Source: Portulaca oleracea (taxonomy: Eukaryota; Streptophyta; Magnoliopsida; Caryophyllales; Portulacaceae). Taken from it: 64,000 bases of DNA. The notes below the pieces were generated by a model. The model made no database searches, was not told the origin of the DNA, and saw nothing but the letters and a program-made list of their open reading frames with translations. Within the stretch, counting starts at the first letter, position 1, and the number at the start of each line of letters is the position of its first letter. The translations under genes and the position numbers were made by a program. The stretch spans positions 24,714,317 through 24,778,316 of the forward strand of contig CM055876.1 of assembly GCA_029582165.1 (NCBI GenBank), given 5' to 3'. This document shows positions 9,941 to 22,218 of this stretch, piece by piece.

Positions 9941-10779
9941 GGATAAGGGACATTTATTGAGGAAGGTAACAAACAAAAATTCTAAGTTAATGGAGTAACA
10001 CTTAGGCTCAAAAACGAGTCTAAACACTCAGGCGACGGACGACGGTGAGGCTGCCGGCTGAGCGAGGTCTGAGAGTAAGAGTGAGAGTTTGAGAGAGTGA
10101 GAGGCGCTGGACTGCTGGAGATGTGAGATTTTGATTTTTGAGTTTAAAAATTAAAATGAAAACACTGAAACAGGCTGAAGAGAGGCGCTGGAGTGAAATA
10201 TGAAAACCCTAGGTCTTTTAGTTATTCGGTCCTCGGTCCAGTCTTCAGTCTTTTAGTTCGGTCCGGGGGACGAGAATGAAGACCGAACTTCAATATTTTC
10301 TGGACTGAGGACTGGACCGAATTATATTCGGTCCTTTCGGTCCAGTTCATTTTTTGGTCCGGGCTAGATTATGAACAACCCTACCCCCAACCAAGGCATA
10401 CCCGACCCATGTTGGGAAACCGGAGTGAATACCTCGAGGGAATACCTATGGGAGTCGGAGATGAACCTCGAGAGTTGGAAGTCGGCCGCAGATACCCCGA
10501 TGAGCTTAGGCCGTGTAAAATTTTTTAATGATGACCAATGACAGCCACATATTTTCTGAGCGCATGCTTAGCCTTGAGTTTCGATGAATGGATATACGGA
10601 AGGACACCCATCCTGGCATACCAACCCATACCGAGAAACCTAAGTCAACTCGAGGGAGTATCCATGGGAGTTGGAGTTTGAGTCAAGGATGGAAGTAGCC
10701 CTGAAAGCCCGAACACCAAAGGCTAAGTTTTGACCCTCGTCTTTATCGGACTCTTACTGTGATGATTGGATGCATGGAC
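9941..10779. other. Repeat debris: hAT-like end and a duplicated retroelement fragment
   Basis: The stretch 10225-10383 is dense in GGTCC/GGACC inverted words and ends in a hAT-like terminus (TAGGGTTGTTCATAATCTAG on the minus strand at 10383); its other end is not found. From 10390 to 10700 a ~70-bp segment occurs twice about 235 bp apart (GGCATACCC...GGGAGTCGGAG and GGCATACCA...GGGAGTTGGAG). No gene is seen. Confidence 0.45.
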
Positions 10780-11343
10780 CTATGAACTAATAAGACTGGC
10801 CCATGGACTAATCATCGGCGAGGCTAAAGGACAAAAAAAAAATGAAATGTTACACATTTCTGGGTCAGTAGACATGTGATTGTCTGCTTGTTTAGTTGCT
10901 CTTCTTGGGGTTAATTTCTTTCTCCAATTTTTAGAAACAGGACATCGTGACAGACTTGCTTCATCCATCCTAGGAGGTGACTTTAGCAACTCCTCATTCA
11001 CAGGGACACTGGCTGCGTCCACTTTAGCATCTTCGATACTCAATGATATATCAGGAAATAACTCAGCAACATCCACTGAATGCACTAAATATACATGCAT
11101 ATACCCAATTTTCATTACATGTTACATCAGAAGAATTGAGTCATCATTATCAAGTAGTCTTCTTGATTTCAAGTTTTCTCTCGGTATTGCATAGTAGTAC
11201 TCAATCATATTTGCAAACTTAAGCTCCTTAGCAATCCCCTCAATCTCGAACAACGCTAGCTTGTCAACCTCGAAGTTGCAGAACTGCCTAGTACCTCCCC
11301 TTATCATAATAAAACTCATCCCCATCCATAAATTTTCCTTCAT
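10780..11343 (-). pseudogene. MuDR/MULE transposase N-terminal remnant (PB1-like domain)
   Basis: Two consecutive minus-strand frames (11343-11122, then 11115-10780) read like the N-terminal PB1-like domain of plant MuDR transposases: an FNFxxDxxxL-type start, ELKFANMIEYYYAIP, LLDNDDSILLM, then IGYMHVYLVHSVDVAEL. The frames change around 11118 and nothing of the catalytic domain follows. It is a short decayed fragment, identified by pattern only. Confidence 0.5.
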
Positions 11344-12589
11344 AATGCAAAGTCAGTATCACCACATCCATTGATGTAAATCTAGCAACTATGTCAAACA
11401 TAATCCTAGTTAGGGTTTCCAATTTGATATTAGGAGCATTAATCAATAGCTACAACACCAATTGATCCATACATTGTACACAAATTGAAACTCTAATCCT
11501 ATTTGCACAAATTACACATCATTTAACTCTCATTCTAAATGAATGGGATCAAGACCAAGATCATACCTTTCACACAGAAGTTGTGAAGCAAAATCTCCTA
11601 TGCCTAATTTGGGTTACAACATCAACAATTTGGTTCTGTGGTGTCGTTGCGCATCTTTTTCTCTAATGGTTGAAAGAATGAGATCATGTTCAATTGAGTT
11701 GTTGGGGGGTTAAGTTAAAAGAGCTAATTGATGGGACAGATGAGGCGTGGGTTTTGGGGGATGATGTGCACAAGGGGAGTAAGCTTCAACCAATTTAAAT
11801 TGCAACGTTTGCAATCACTGCCCCACGTTAGACAAAAACCGAGTCCCATTGAAGTAAACTCGGTGATGGGTTGTTCCTAAATACCAATACTAAAGTTGGG
11901 GTGGCTATGACTTAAATACAAAGTTTGGGATATTCTCATTAACAACCTTTAAAGTTTGAGATTTTTAAATCTATTTTACATCCCTTGTTCCTTTGTTTTT
12001 CCCTCTTTTCTCTATCATCATGGCAACGATCACAACTTCTCATTCCTATCAACTCTCTACCCTTCTGTGTAATTCTCAAAGCATACTAAAGTCCACCGAA
12101 CTCTAATTACTTCTCTGCCTAAAATTCCACCACTGCCCAATTTCTTAATTACCCACTTGAGATTTAATCCCCAAATAAGATGGAAGAAAGAATTAGCGGC
12201 GACAGAGATAATATACAATTAAGGACATGTAGCTATTTTAGGGACATGACTTAGGGGAGAAGGATATATGGATTTCTTCAAACTAAATACATGTAACTAA
12301 CTTACAGACAGACAAATGGAATGCTATGTAGCTATAACCAAAGAATTATATTCATTTAATGTTCACTATCACAAACGTACCAGCATAATGGTTTCAAGAC
12401 GAACTTCACATATTTTATAGACATGAAGGGACATCCCCAATGACATCAAAGGAGAACCATGGTTTTCTCTGTCGGTCATCAAGTGTTGGAGAGTTATGTT
12501 AAGAATATGAAAGGACATCCTTAATGACATATGTTTAAAATATGATGATCATGGAAAATTGCTCGTCTTAAGGAGGTTACTACACTCCT
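11344..12589. other. No gene seen
   Basis: AT-rich decayed sequence without a usable frame. A segment at 12385-12425 (aagacgaacttcacatattt) recurs with few changes at 20303-20340, so at least part is a dispersed repeat. Confidence 0.4.
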
Positions 12590-12945
12590 ATGAAGCTCCT
12601 CTTGACATGGGCCAAAAGGAGATACTTTTCCATTCTCGATGCACTGTTGGAGTAAAAGTGAGTGATCTCATCATCGATGATGGAAGTTGCACCCACGTTG
12701 CCTCATCCTACATGTTGGATCAGTGATCGTGATGGCATAAAGATAATCAAGAAAACCCTTGTCTCATTGTCTGTTGGATCTAAGTACAATGACATTATAC
12801 TTTGTGATGTTGTACCGATGAGTGCTTGTCATGTACTTTTGGATGGCAATTTGATAGGTGTGTCATCCACAATGGTCTAGAAAATACCTATTCTTTCCAA
12901 CATGACCAAAAGAAGATCACCTTGTGTCCCTAAGCCCCACCCCCT
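12590..12945 (+). pseudogene. Ty3/gypsy retropepsin remnant
   Basis: Frames joined across short shifts read EILFHSRCTVGVKVSDLIID, then DGSCTHVASSYMLD, SVGSKYNDIILCDVVPMSAC and WQFDRCVIHNGLENTYSF. This is the retropepsin block of chromovirus-like gypsy elements (IIDGGSxxNVAS ... LCDVVPM ... WQFDR). Frameshifts near 12720 and 12850 break it. No flanking RT is seen. Confidence 0.65.
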
Positions 12946-13640
12946 CCCCCCACCAAATGTCAAATGCCAAACCCGAGGTGGGTAGTGCGAAAAGGAACCT
13001 CTTAATGAGCGAAACACAGGAAGAGTGTGTTCTTGGTAAAGACATGAAATCGATGACTTGCCCTTCCCGAGTAGCAAACCTTGTGAGCGTGAGAGTGCCA
13101 AAGCACCACAAAATTTCACCATTACCTTTCCTTGTCCTTTACCCTTACATCTCAAGCTTCCTACTGATTAGTACTTCAATGATGATGGGTAAATTGTTGG
13201 TTTTGGTGCTTGTTGGGTGCCTTACAAGATTTCTTTTGTTGGTGAAGAGGGTGGACCTTCTATGGAGTACCCTTTTGGTGTCAATATCTCTTTTGATTAC
13301 TTCATAGTGCAAGTTCATACATGATAGATACACTTGAGAGAGCTACTTTAGAGATCTTCATCCTTCCTTCTTTAAAACTCATTATAGTTTCATTGACATG
13401 ACTCTTTGAGGACTTACTGTGTGGAGGATCGGTTCACTCCATTTATGCATCAAACTTAAAGGATTTAAGGACAAATCCCTTTTAACCCAGGGTGAATGAT
13501 CCATATCGTCCTTCGAGTTCAATTTTTATTGGGACTATCTAAGTACCTCCCTAGGGGACTGCACATCTAGGGCAAGAATAAAGAGAGTTTATGACAAATT
13601 TGCTACCATTTGAGAGTTTTTGAGGGAAGTCAAGATGATG
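12946..13640. other. No gene seen
   Basis: The text is probably further retroelement debris continuing from the protease remnant. Overlapping ORFs on both strands (for example 12924-13307) have no recognisable product. Confidence 0.35.
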
Positions 13641-14740
13641 AAGCAAGACAAGGCAACAACAGGTCACGAATGTGACTCCCATAGTCACGCACGTGACCCC
13701 TCATTTGTTCCCAGATTGTGTTAGCAGTCACCAGGCAGCAACTAGAGAGAAGTCAGCCTGAGACCCAAGATATCACGGCCGTGATCCCTTTCTGGTCCAG
13801 TGACCCCTGGTGCAAGACAGCTTGGGTCACGCCTGTGACCTGTGTTAATCTGGGTTAAAATCCAAGGCTTTCCCCTCTCCCGTCTATAGTTAAATCTTGT
13901 CATTTTAAAGGTAGCTTATGTTGATGTACAATGATGAATAAAAACCAATCGGTATGTGAAAACCTTTCTCGAAATCTTTAATCTTGCTTTATCTATGGTA
14001 AATGGTGGTACTATTGGAGTAATCTCTTTAATGGTTGATTGGTGTATTCTTTAGATAAACTTTGGTGAGATTTCCTGGCTATTCAAGGGTAGTTGTTGGT
14101 GGTCTTCCTTTATGCAACATCTTTTGGGAGCCTAGATGACTTTGGTGAGCACTCTTTATAGGTGATCATATGCTATTTTTATTTTGTTGTATTTTTTGGC
14201 TATTAAACATAAAAAAAATCCATAAATATTGTGATGAGTTTGATGGTTGGGTATTTGTTCACCTAGGTTGCTAATTGATCATAGGCCTTAATCAACCTTT
14301 GCAGTTGCTTCCCCTAAACGGATATAGTTCATTTGGTATTTGATCTTAGGCATAAAACTCATAGATTTAAATTGTCGTTGTACTTTTAGGTTGAGTTTGA
14401 GCCTCTATTTCCTGTTGATTTTGGTGCAAAAGTTCATGCTCGTGGGATGTTCTTGGTACCTTGATGAGTTAGCAGTATTGGAGTATAACTTTTGTCTCAT
14501 TGGTGCAAGCATTTGGTGACCTTTGGCTTGATTTTCTTGAGCTTTACATTGAAATTTTTCCCGTAATTTTTTTTTTGATTTGGGTTATTAATCATTTTGG
14601 CATTTTTCGGTTGAGTATTGACATGATTTTGGTGCTTAAGTGATCCTAATACATGCCTTAATATTGATTGGAAGTGCCTTGGGGTGAATATCCCTAATTG
14701 GTTAAGCGGGTGGACAATAAATTTGCCACTCTTTCTAACT
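13640..14740 (+). repeat. LTR-like remnant with dyad array
   Basis: Dyads at 13663 (GTCACGAATGTGAC), 13684 (GTCACGCACGTGAC), 13772 (ATCACGGCCGTGAT), a weak copy near 13794, and 13826 (GTCACGCCTGTGAC) are followed by a weak TATA-like CTATAG near 13888 and T/G-rich U5-like text. First-pair spacing is 21 bp and the second is about 22 bp. The layout matches the other LTRs here, but I could not fix the TG/CA ends or a TSD. It may be what removed the left end of the neighbouring CACTA element. Confidence 0.45.
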
Positions 14741-14759
14741 GCATGTGTGTTTCGTATCC

Positions 14760-17435
14760 ATGGTTGCTATTGCCTTGCTCCCACTTCCACATGCCTTACA
14801 GCTCAACAATACAATGCTTCCCTCAACTTACAATATAAATATGCAGGCTGCTGCTACTAATGGAACTACAGACAAGGTAGTTGGTCAGAAGCTTCCCTCA
14901 ACTACAGTAAAATTTGGGCCTTTCCAACCGTCCATCCCTACCCCTCCGAGAATAACCCAACAAGATGTGCAACAACCAAATATAGACACTAGTGATCAGG
15001 AAAGATCAAATTCGGCCTCAGATAAGAGTAAAACTGCAGGGATAGGTAGTCATGCTCAAAGACAGAAAACGACATCCACTCCGGGAAAGAAGAATTCACG
15101 TGAATGGACAGATAACATACAATTTGATGAAAAGGATTTGGTCTTGACCATAAGTAAGCTTTCCTTATATTTTCTCTTTTTTTTGGGTGTTATAGATTTG
15201 CATTGTCACATATTTTGCCACCTTTGTAATTTTTTTTTTATAAATATCATCACATTCATAGATGATGAAGGGAATGAAGAGTGGGTAGAGGGAAGGGTTC
15301 AACCGCGGGATATTATGCAAGAAGAACTGGGAGTGAAATACTGCGTTCCATTTAATAGTTATGATCAACCCATTAAAAGGGGGGGCTACCTTTTTGTTAG
15401 ATTTCTTGGGTATATTGCAAGGTACGATAGGTTTTGCCCTCTTTCCGCGGTTACTTTTCATAAGTTGAAGGATACTTATAAAGCAGGCATAATCGAAGTT
15501 GTTCGGGTAAGTATGTAATTTCAACATTCTAATTTTAGTCTTGTATTAATTTATAGCTTAATTATTTATTAATTTACTCTTTTGACTTCTAAGGTGCTTC
15601 ATTGTTTATCCTTGTTTTATGACAGTCTAAGTTCTTGTTCCCGAGCGGAAAATGGTATGATAAACGGGTCCTTAAACATGTGGCTAAACATTTTAAGCAC
15701 TTTAGATATACTTTGAGGAAAGTCACTTTTAAACCTGAGAAAACAAGAGCCGAAATGTACAAAATGGTCCCCAATGGCCACACTCTCCATGCTTGGAAGG
15801 ATTTGGTGGATTATTGGTTTACAGAGCAGAGTGAGGTATATACGCAATTTGCATGTCTTTCATAAACATTTTTTGCCATTATTATGCTCATTGTTTGTCT
15901 TTCTTTGCTCACAGCTTTTGTCTCAAAAGGGTCAAGTCGCCCGATCTTTACAAACTCATTTCCATACAACCGGTTCTACTAGTTATGCGAACATAAGAGC
16001 TGATTTTGTATGTACTATTTTCTCCTACCTTTTTAAGCAATGAGTTTGTTCTATGACAATTGTGTACATTAGGATTTGCTTGAAATTGTAGGTTGAAAAA
16101 AATGGAAGAGAGCCATCAAATTTGGAGCTTTTTAACTTGACACATAATAAAGGTGGGGATGGCTACGTAGGTGGCACAAGTACTCAAACTTTTATGGTAT
16201 ACATTCACATCCTTCTAGTTGTCATTTCAAAGTGTTTCTTTTGGCTCGGGTCCAAGTATTGTTCTTATTATGCCTCTTAAATTGTTGTAGGATGATGCAA
16301 ATGCATTGGTTCAAGAGAGGCTCACTACCTCTTCTCCATCAAAGAAGGTTGAAATTGAGAATGAAGTGTTCAATGAGCTAATGTATGAAGATGAGATCCC
16401 TAAAAGACATGTTGGCTTTGGCTTTGGAGTTAACTGAAGTGATGTATTTGGGGTAAATGGTATCCTCAGAAAAAGGGGTTATGCTTCAAGCCACATTGCC
16501 AATTATGCGGAAAACAAGCGAGTTAAATGTTTGGAAGACACGGTATTAGTTTTAATAGACTCCATGCGTAGCGGGAAAGTGACAAAGGATGTCTTGAATG
16601 CTGCGGAGTCTACCATACGTCTGGTCGGGTAAGTTTAATGGTTTGTGTTGGATTCAATTTGTCATATGATTGTTTTTAATTTATTTATTGAACATTTGAA
16701 CTACTAGGAAATGGAACAAAAGTGATATATTGAACACTATGTACTATGACCATGATGATTTGTGTGAGCTACTAATATTGTTGGGTATATTAGTTGTGTT
16801 GGATTCAATTTGTCATATGACTATTTTTAGTTTATTAACTCGGAAAATTGGAATTTTTTTCTTTTGCTTTATTGAGTTAATATATATTGATTTATTGAAC
16901 ATTTGAACTATTAGGATATGGAACGAAAGTGATATATTGAACACTACTCTACGACCATGATGCTTTGTGTGAGCTACTAATATTGTTGGGTATATTAGTT
17001 GTGTTGGATTCAATTTGTCATATGATTGTTTTTAGTTTATTTACTAAGAATATTGGAAATTTTGATTTTATATGATTTGTATGTCTTTCATTTTGTTGAA
17101 CTACTATATATTGATTTATTGAACATTTGAACTATTAGGAAATGGAATAAAAGTGATATATTAAACACTAAGTACTATGACCATGATGTTTTGTGTGAGC
17201 TACTAATGTTGTTTCTAATATTGTTGGGTATATTAATTAGTTGTGTTAGTTTCAATTTGTCATATATATGATTGTTTTTAGTTTATTTACTCGAAATATT
17301 GGAATTTTTGATTTTATATAATTTGTATGTCTTTCGTTTTTCAGGTACAAAATGAGTCCCACAATTTCAATGGAGATGGCTTCAACACTGAATCTGGAGA
17401 CACTAATCTTCCAAGGGCAAGTTCAAGTTGATTAA
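14760..17435 (+). pseudogene. CACTA (En/Spm) transposon gene, Transposase_24 family, one premature stop
   Basis: Seven exons join in frame with GT-AG introns: 14760-15153, 15262-15506, 15626-15835, 15915-16007, 16092-16196, 16291-16628 and 17345-17435 (492 codons with stop). The conserved core runs through exons 2-5: EWVEGRV, SKFLFPSGKWYDKRVLKHVA, TFKPEKTRAEMYKMVPNGHT, HAWKDLVDYW, HTTGSTSYANIRADF. This is the plant Ptta/En/Spm Transposase_24 domain. One in-frame TGA at 16435-16437 interrupts exon 6, after which the frame continues to the last exon. ATG at 14760 is chosen as the first in-frame Met; upstream text is LTR-like, so the true 5' end may be lost. A CACTA terminus lies downstream at 18224. 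Confidence 0.7.
16640..17330 (+). repeat. Tandem repeat inside the last intron of the CACTA gene
   Basis: Three full units and one partial unit of about 150-245 bp begin at roughly 16655, 16802, 17008 and 17252. Each carries ATTCAATTTGTCATATGA, then GAACATTTGAACTA, then AAGTGATATATT and TTGTGTGAGCTACTAAT. The repeats inflate the intron between exons 6 and 7. Confidence 0.75.
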
Positions 17436-17715
17436 TACAGCTCTGTCGATCATGGAGGCTTAATTTGCTCGTGACTTTTGCTTAATTAAAGTGTTTTAAT
17501 GCACTCCCATTTTGGCAAACTTTGCAAACTTTTGCTAAGTGATTCGAGCCGTGTTATTGTGGTCACCTTGCTTTGCTAATTGGTTGACGACAATCTTTTG
17601 TAAATTACATTATACTACCTAGTCTGAACTTAATTTGTGGACATGTGCTAACCTATAACTTTTGAAATCAATTCACATTGCTAGCTATATATGTGTGTGC
17701 TTTCAAAGTTGTACT

Positions 17716-17774
17716 TTATATATATATATATATATATTATGTTGAAAGCAGAAAGTAAGTATATATATATATAT
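17716..17774. repeat. (TA)n microsatellite
   Basis: Two runs of alternating T and A separated by a short non-repeat segment. Low complexity, no gene. Confidence 0.8.
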
Positions 17775-17857
17775 GATAGAATTGTATACAGATTTTATTA
17801 TTTAAAGAAAGCAATAATGCGCGTGCATATCGGGTGAATCATGTGAATACAACAACC

Positions 17858-18224
17858 CAAAAATGGGTCTAGATGTTCCATGTAAATTAGCAAAAAATGC
17901 GTATAGATTTTGACATGGTAGACTAAAAAAAGCGTCTAGATTTTGACACGGTAGACCAAAAAAAGGGTCTAGTGAACGCAGTCGACCACATAAAGCGTCT
18001 AGATTTTGAACGCGGTAGACCACAAAAAGCGTCTAGATTTTCAACGCGGTCGACCCGAAAAAGCTTCTAGAAATTTCCAGACTTAGACCAAAAAAAGCGT
18101 CTAGATCCCTTGACCCCAAAAATCTCGACGCTTTTTAAAAGCGTCGACCGTTTTTTATTAGACACCAAAAAGCGTCTAGATAATGGCTAAAACGCGTCTA
18201 AATTTAGGGTATTTTCTAGTAGTG
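17858..18224 (+). mobile_element. Right terminus of the CACTA element with subterminal repeats
   Basis: The last bases, read on the minus strand, are CACTACTAGAAAATACCC, a classic CACTA terminal inverted repeat. Upstream are about ten copies of AAAGCGTCTAG or its inverse, including an inverted pair around 18125-18150 (CGACGCTTTTTAAAAGCGTCG). Such subterminal arrays are TNPA-type binding sites in En/Spm. I did not find the matching left end in the window. Confidence 0.8.
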
Positions 18225-18905
18225 GTATTGTTGAAGTTTTGATTGATGCTTGGATGCTTATTAAAGATCATGCTTGAAATGATTGGGTTTTGTTGAGTTT
18301 TGACTATCTAATCCTTGATTTTCGCATGAGGATTGTGGTGTTTTCATTGATGGTCATGAGCTTTGTTAGGGATTGATCGAAATTTTGTATATCACCTGTT
18401 GTTGGTATCACTCCATCTTCCTCCACAAAATTTAGCCTTGCAAAACTCCAAAAATTTATAGTTACAATGAACCCAAGCCTCATCCAATCATATTTTCCAA
18501 CCTCACAAAATTCACCTTAACTCCACAAAATGGCCTCGATGTTAAGTCATATGGGCGATCGAGAAACCCGTTCTCAACCAACTCCCTAATCCCAACCAAA
18601 ACCTGACCGAAATTGATAAAATATTGCTGATGGCCAAGAGGCTATTCCACGGCAATTGGGTGATCTTATTGGAGTTATTGATGACCTTCGCCTCCAAATT
18701 CCAAGAAGAGATGTTGAAGATCCCTAAATGCCTCTCGGGACGAAGGTGGTCCTCCACCACGAGGTCGTGGAGACTTTGTCTTTGAGGGTGATCCTCCATT
18801 TAGTGGTCATCAAATTCATGAAAATATTGCTATTGATGGTAGTTCAAGTGATGAGTCAGGTTATGCGTCTAGTATTGTAACTCCTTTGCATGGAGGTGAT
18901 AGGTT
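18225..18905. other. No gene seen
   Basis: The sequence between the CACTA terminus and the next LTR has only short broken frames and no recognised domain. Confidence 0.35.
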
Positions 18906-19729
18906 TTAGGTTATCTATTTTCTAAACAAATAAGATTAATTGGTAGAATAATTTATAAAATTTATGAAATAATTAATGAACCCATGAAACATAATTGCAG
19001 AGATTGTAGATTTATCCTGGATGCGAATCTAGCAGATGAAGATGTTGACTTTTGAAATTCCAATAAGAAATCCTCTATTACAGATCCACATAACACTCAG
19101 AAAACTCTATTGTTAGATCACAAATCTCAACAAATATGTGTATGTGTTTAGATTACTCTGTAATGCTTGTCAAACAAGCAAAAGATGAATTACTTGGACT
19201 AATAGAGGAGATTACATGAAAGGATTTCTTTTGTCTCTCCTTGAAAAATCATGTCAGGTCTCTCTCAATAATGAGGTCCTAAGGTCCCTTTTATAGCCCC
19301 TTTGACTATTCAGAGGGATGAATCTCCAAATGTAGGACCGTCTCAAAAGTCCATCATCCGTGTAAGTCACGATGTGACCTCTCAGGTCATTGTCGTGACC
19401 TTACACGACCTTTTGGAAATTTCTTCCTAGCATTGGTCACGGGCATGACATAGTATGTCACGACCGTGACCTAGAGCCCGTGTCGTTTGAATTTTCCCAA
19501 AATTCAAGCCATTTTCCTTTCTCAACTTTATAATAATACCCTATTATTATTTTGGACTACACACATTGTTCTAAAACACTGGCTTGTATGACCTATTAAG
19601 ATCGAATAATATAATCATAATTAAACACTTTTAATTACTAATTATAGAGGTTTCTAACAAGACATATAATTACCATATTAGTTTGGTTGAATAGTCTCAA
19701 TAAGTGGAACATTGTTGGGACATTCTCAA
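18906..19729 (-). repeat. LTR (minus orientation) with two dyad pairs, copia-like ends
   Basis: On the minus strand a purine tract ACAAGTGGGAGAT (19742-19730) is followed by TGTTGAGAATGTCC at 19729, the usual start of a copia-type 3' LTR. Dyads lie at 19457/19436 and 19386/19366 (for example GTCACGACCGTGAC), spaced 21 and 20 bp. A TATAAAAG box follows near 19300, all in the minus direction. The left (3') limit is not resolved. Confidence 0.55.
19366..19470 (-). promoter_or_regulatory. Paired-dyad array in U3
   Basis: Two pairs: 19366 (GTCACGATGTGAC) with 19386 (GTCATTGTCGTGAC), and 19436 (GTCACGGGCATGAC) with 19457 (GTCACGACCGTGAC). The spacings are 20 and 21 bp, and the pairs are 70 bp apart. 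The array lies about 70 bp upstream of the minus-strand TATA-like box near 19300. Confidence 0.65.
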
Positions 19730-20402
19730 CAATCTCCCACTTGTACCACAAATTTTCGATTCTTTCAATTTTCTTGTCGCTTAATGTCTCAGATTGGGAT
19801 AAGGTAAGCGAATGTCATCTCCTTATGTAACCCAAATTTTCCTCGACCTCTGATTTGGACTCTGAAAATAGATGATCAACTACTGATTCATCGGGGCTAG
19901 GCTCAACATTTTTAGTTTAAGCTTGTCAAGTGGCCAGTGAGACAACTATCCTTAGTAGGAGGATAATGTCATGTTGTTCAACTACATCTCCCTACATTAT
20001 TTTGGATCACATTGTAATTGAATGTTTCATCTATACCACAAAAGATTGATCTATAATCTTTGTGTCCCTTAGAGAATTGTGTGAGGCTCTGAAACAGTGA
20101 GGTTGATTTCTCAAATTGTAACTCTACGGAGATTGGGAGAGATTTGAGAATCTCCAAAACTCCATTATAATCATCTTCGCTTGTGATTTTTTTTTTCTAA
20201 TTTGGGTTTTTTTTTTACGTTAACCTTTGTGTGTTAATCTTTATTTATTATTAACCTAATTATTGGTTGGATGCTAATAATGTCCTGAGATTCTAATACA
20301 TAATGGCTTCGAGATGAACTTCACATATTTTACAAACAAATCATTATTTTTATTATTGGTCATCCATGATTATTGATAACTTAGTGTGTTGATAGATAAA
20401 TT
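19730..20402 (-). other. Internal non-coding fragment of the LTR element
   Basis: It begins at the polypurine tract and has no open frame. No RT or gag is visible, so only the 3' end of the element remains. 20303-20340 matches the dispersed segment at 12385-12425. Confidence 0.4.
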
Positions 20403-21046
20403 TAGGGGTGGCAATAATACCCGTACCCACAGGTATCCGCTCCTACCCAACCGTGGAAAAATGGGTATGGGTACTATTTTTTTAAAAAAAATACGAGTAC
20501 GGGTACAAAGGAGGACCCGGTGGATACCCAACCTGACCTGACCCACACTTAAATATTCCACACAACGCTCGCACACGCAGTCCATACTTCACGTTCAATT
20601 GGAGTTAGCCCAGTCTGTTTCACGCATTCAACCCACACTTTTGAAAAAAAAAATCATGAAAACTAATATTAATATTATTGCACTATCTAAATTCTAAAGT
20701 TAGTACACTTCCTCCTTCCTTTTTCCATTTGTGTTGTTATCAAGATGCTAGTTTAGGGTTCCTCCAAATTCCTCCACTCGCACTTAAACAGACCCTAAAA
20801 TTGTAGTTGATGTACCCGAGTGCAATCCGTAAATTTGTGTATATAGGTATAAAATGAGTGGTATAATTTAAACTTTATTTATACCCGAATAATACTCGTT
20901 ATACCCGCATACCCGATGGGTACGGGTAACAGTACTAATTTTTAGTACCCGCTAAATACGGATAAAGATAAGGATATTGATTTAAAAACGGATATGAATA
21001 AGGGTATGACTCTACCAACCCCAAACCAGACCTATCGCCATTCCTA
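20403..21046. mobile_element. hAT-like MITE
   Basis: The left end is TAGGGGTGGCAATA and the right end, on the minus strand, is TAGGAATGGCGATA. The interior has many CGGGTA/TACCCG words in both orientations. The flanking 8-mers (GATAAATT and AGGTAATT) agree only partly, so insertion is old or boundaries are slightly off. No coding capacity. Confidence 0.6.
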
Positions 21047-22218
21047 AGGTAATTTAAAACTGAATACATATAGTTATTATAGAGAGATGAAAAATGAAGT
21101 GCAACTTTCAAGATGGTTAGTGCGGAATAGAAAACTATAGAATTGATCATCAATAACCATTTTGTATGGGCTGCCACATACTTGGTAGTTGGCAGAATTC
21201 TGCACGCAATTTAATAGTATTTGCAGATGGACCATGATAACCATCTTGACTCAAGATAGTTTTTAATCATCTTTTTTGAAACTAAACATAGCAATTTCAT
21301 TAACAGTAAGTCATACGGCACTTACAATAAAAATCGTAATTGAACAATTGTAGATCTAAAACATAGATATGAAATTCAACTTCCAAATAACTAATACTAA
21401 TCTTACTGACGTTCGGCTCTGATTTCTTCGATGACTCTGCATCTTTACCATTGATGGAGAACCTCACAACCCATGCTATAGCAATTTGAAACTCGATCTT
21501 CATCCAACGTATTAGACCACACCAATTGAACAAAAACTCTAGAAAGAGACTCAAAACCCTAAATAAGGTTACAACCAACTTAACAAAAACTCTAGAAAGA
21601 GACTCAAAACCCTAAATAAGGGTATAAAAAAACTCTTACAAAAGAAGAGACTAACTTTCTTTATGTAAACGTAAAATCAAACTAATAATTGGGGTAGAAA
21701 TCAAGCAAATTGGGGCTTACCATTGACAAAAGAATCGATGACAACCCCTCCAAGGAGATGGAAGCTAGGGTTTTCTAGAGAGAAAAAGAAAAAAGGAGGC
21801 TAAGGTTGCAGTTCTTAATCATCTTGAATTGTTCATATTTCACATTTTTGTAATTTTTATTAATATTTTTTTAATAATTATATATATTTATCAATTATAA
21901 TAATATAATACTTATTAGCTAGGTCAAAAAATATAATAATAACCTAATTTTATCAATCATAGAAGAAAATGCACATTTTATACATAGTTTTATATTTATG
22001 AAATAAATACAAATAAAAAAATTATTTTTAAATTGTTTACAAGTTGTAGTAACCTTGAAAATAATGAAGCATACCTTTAGAATGATTTAAATACACTTAC
22101 ATTTAACTTTATTAGTGATTTAGAATAAATGTAAGATGGTTTGCGTCAAGCTCTTTATAATTTTCGTTCGCGGATATTCATAGAAGAAAATTCCCAAATA
22201 CATTTTTCTAACCAAATA
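21047..22218. other. No gene seen; short direct repeat
   Basis: AT-rich intergenic DNA. A ~38-bp segment (aaaaactctagaaagagact...) is directly repeated at about 21531-21569 and 21577-21616. The minus-strand frame at 21578-21300 has no recognised product. Confidence 0.4.

Noticed and set aside
12924..13307. 127-codon plus-strand ORF
   Set aside because: It follows a frameshifted gypsy protease remnant in another frame, ends in a run of Leu/Val/Ser, and shows no known domain.
21300..21578. 92-codon minus-strand ORF
   Set aside because: Hydrophobic and unrecognised, in AT-rich DNA with a local direct repeat; no supporting signals.
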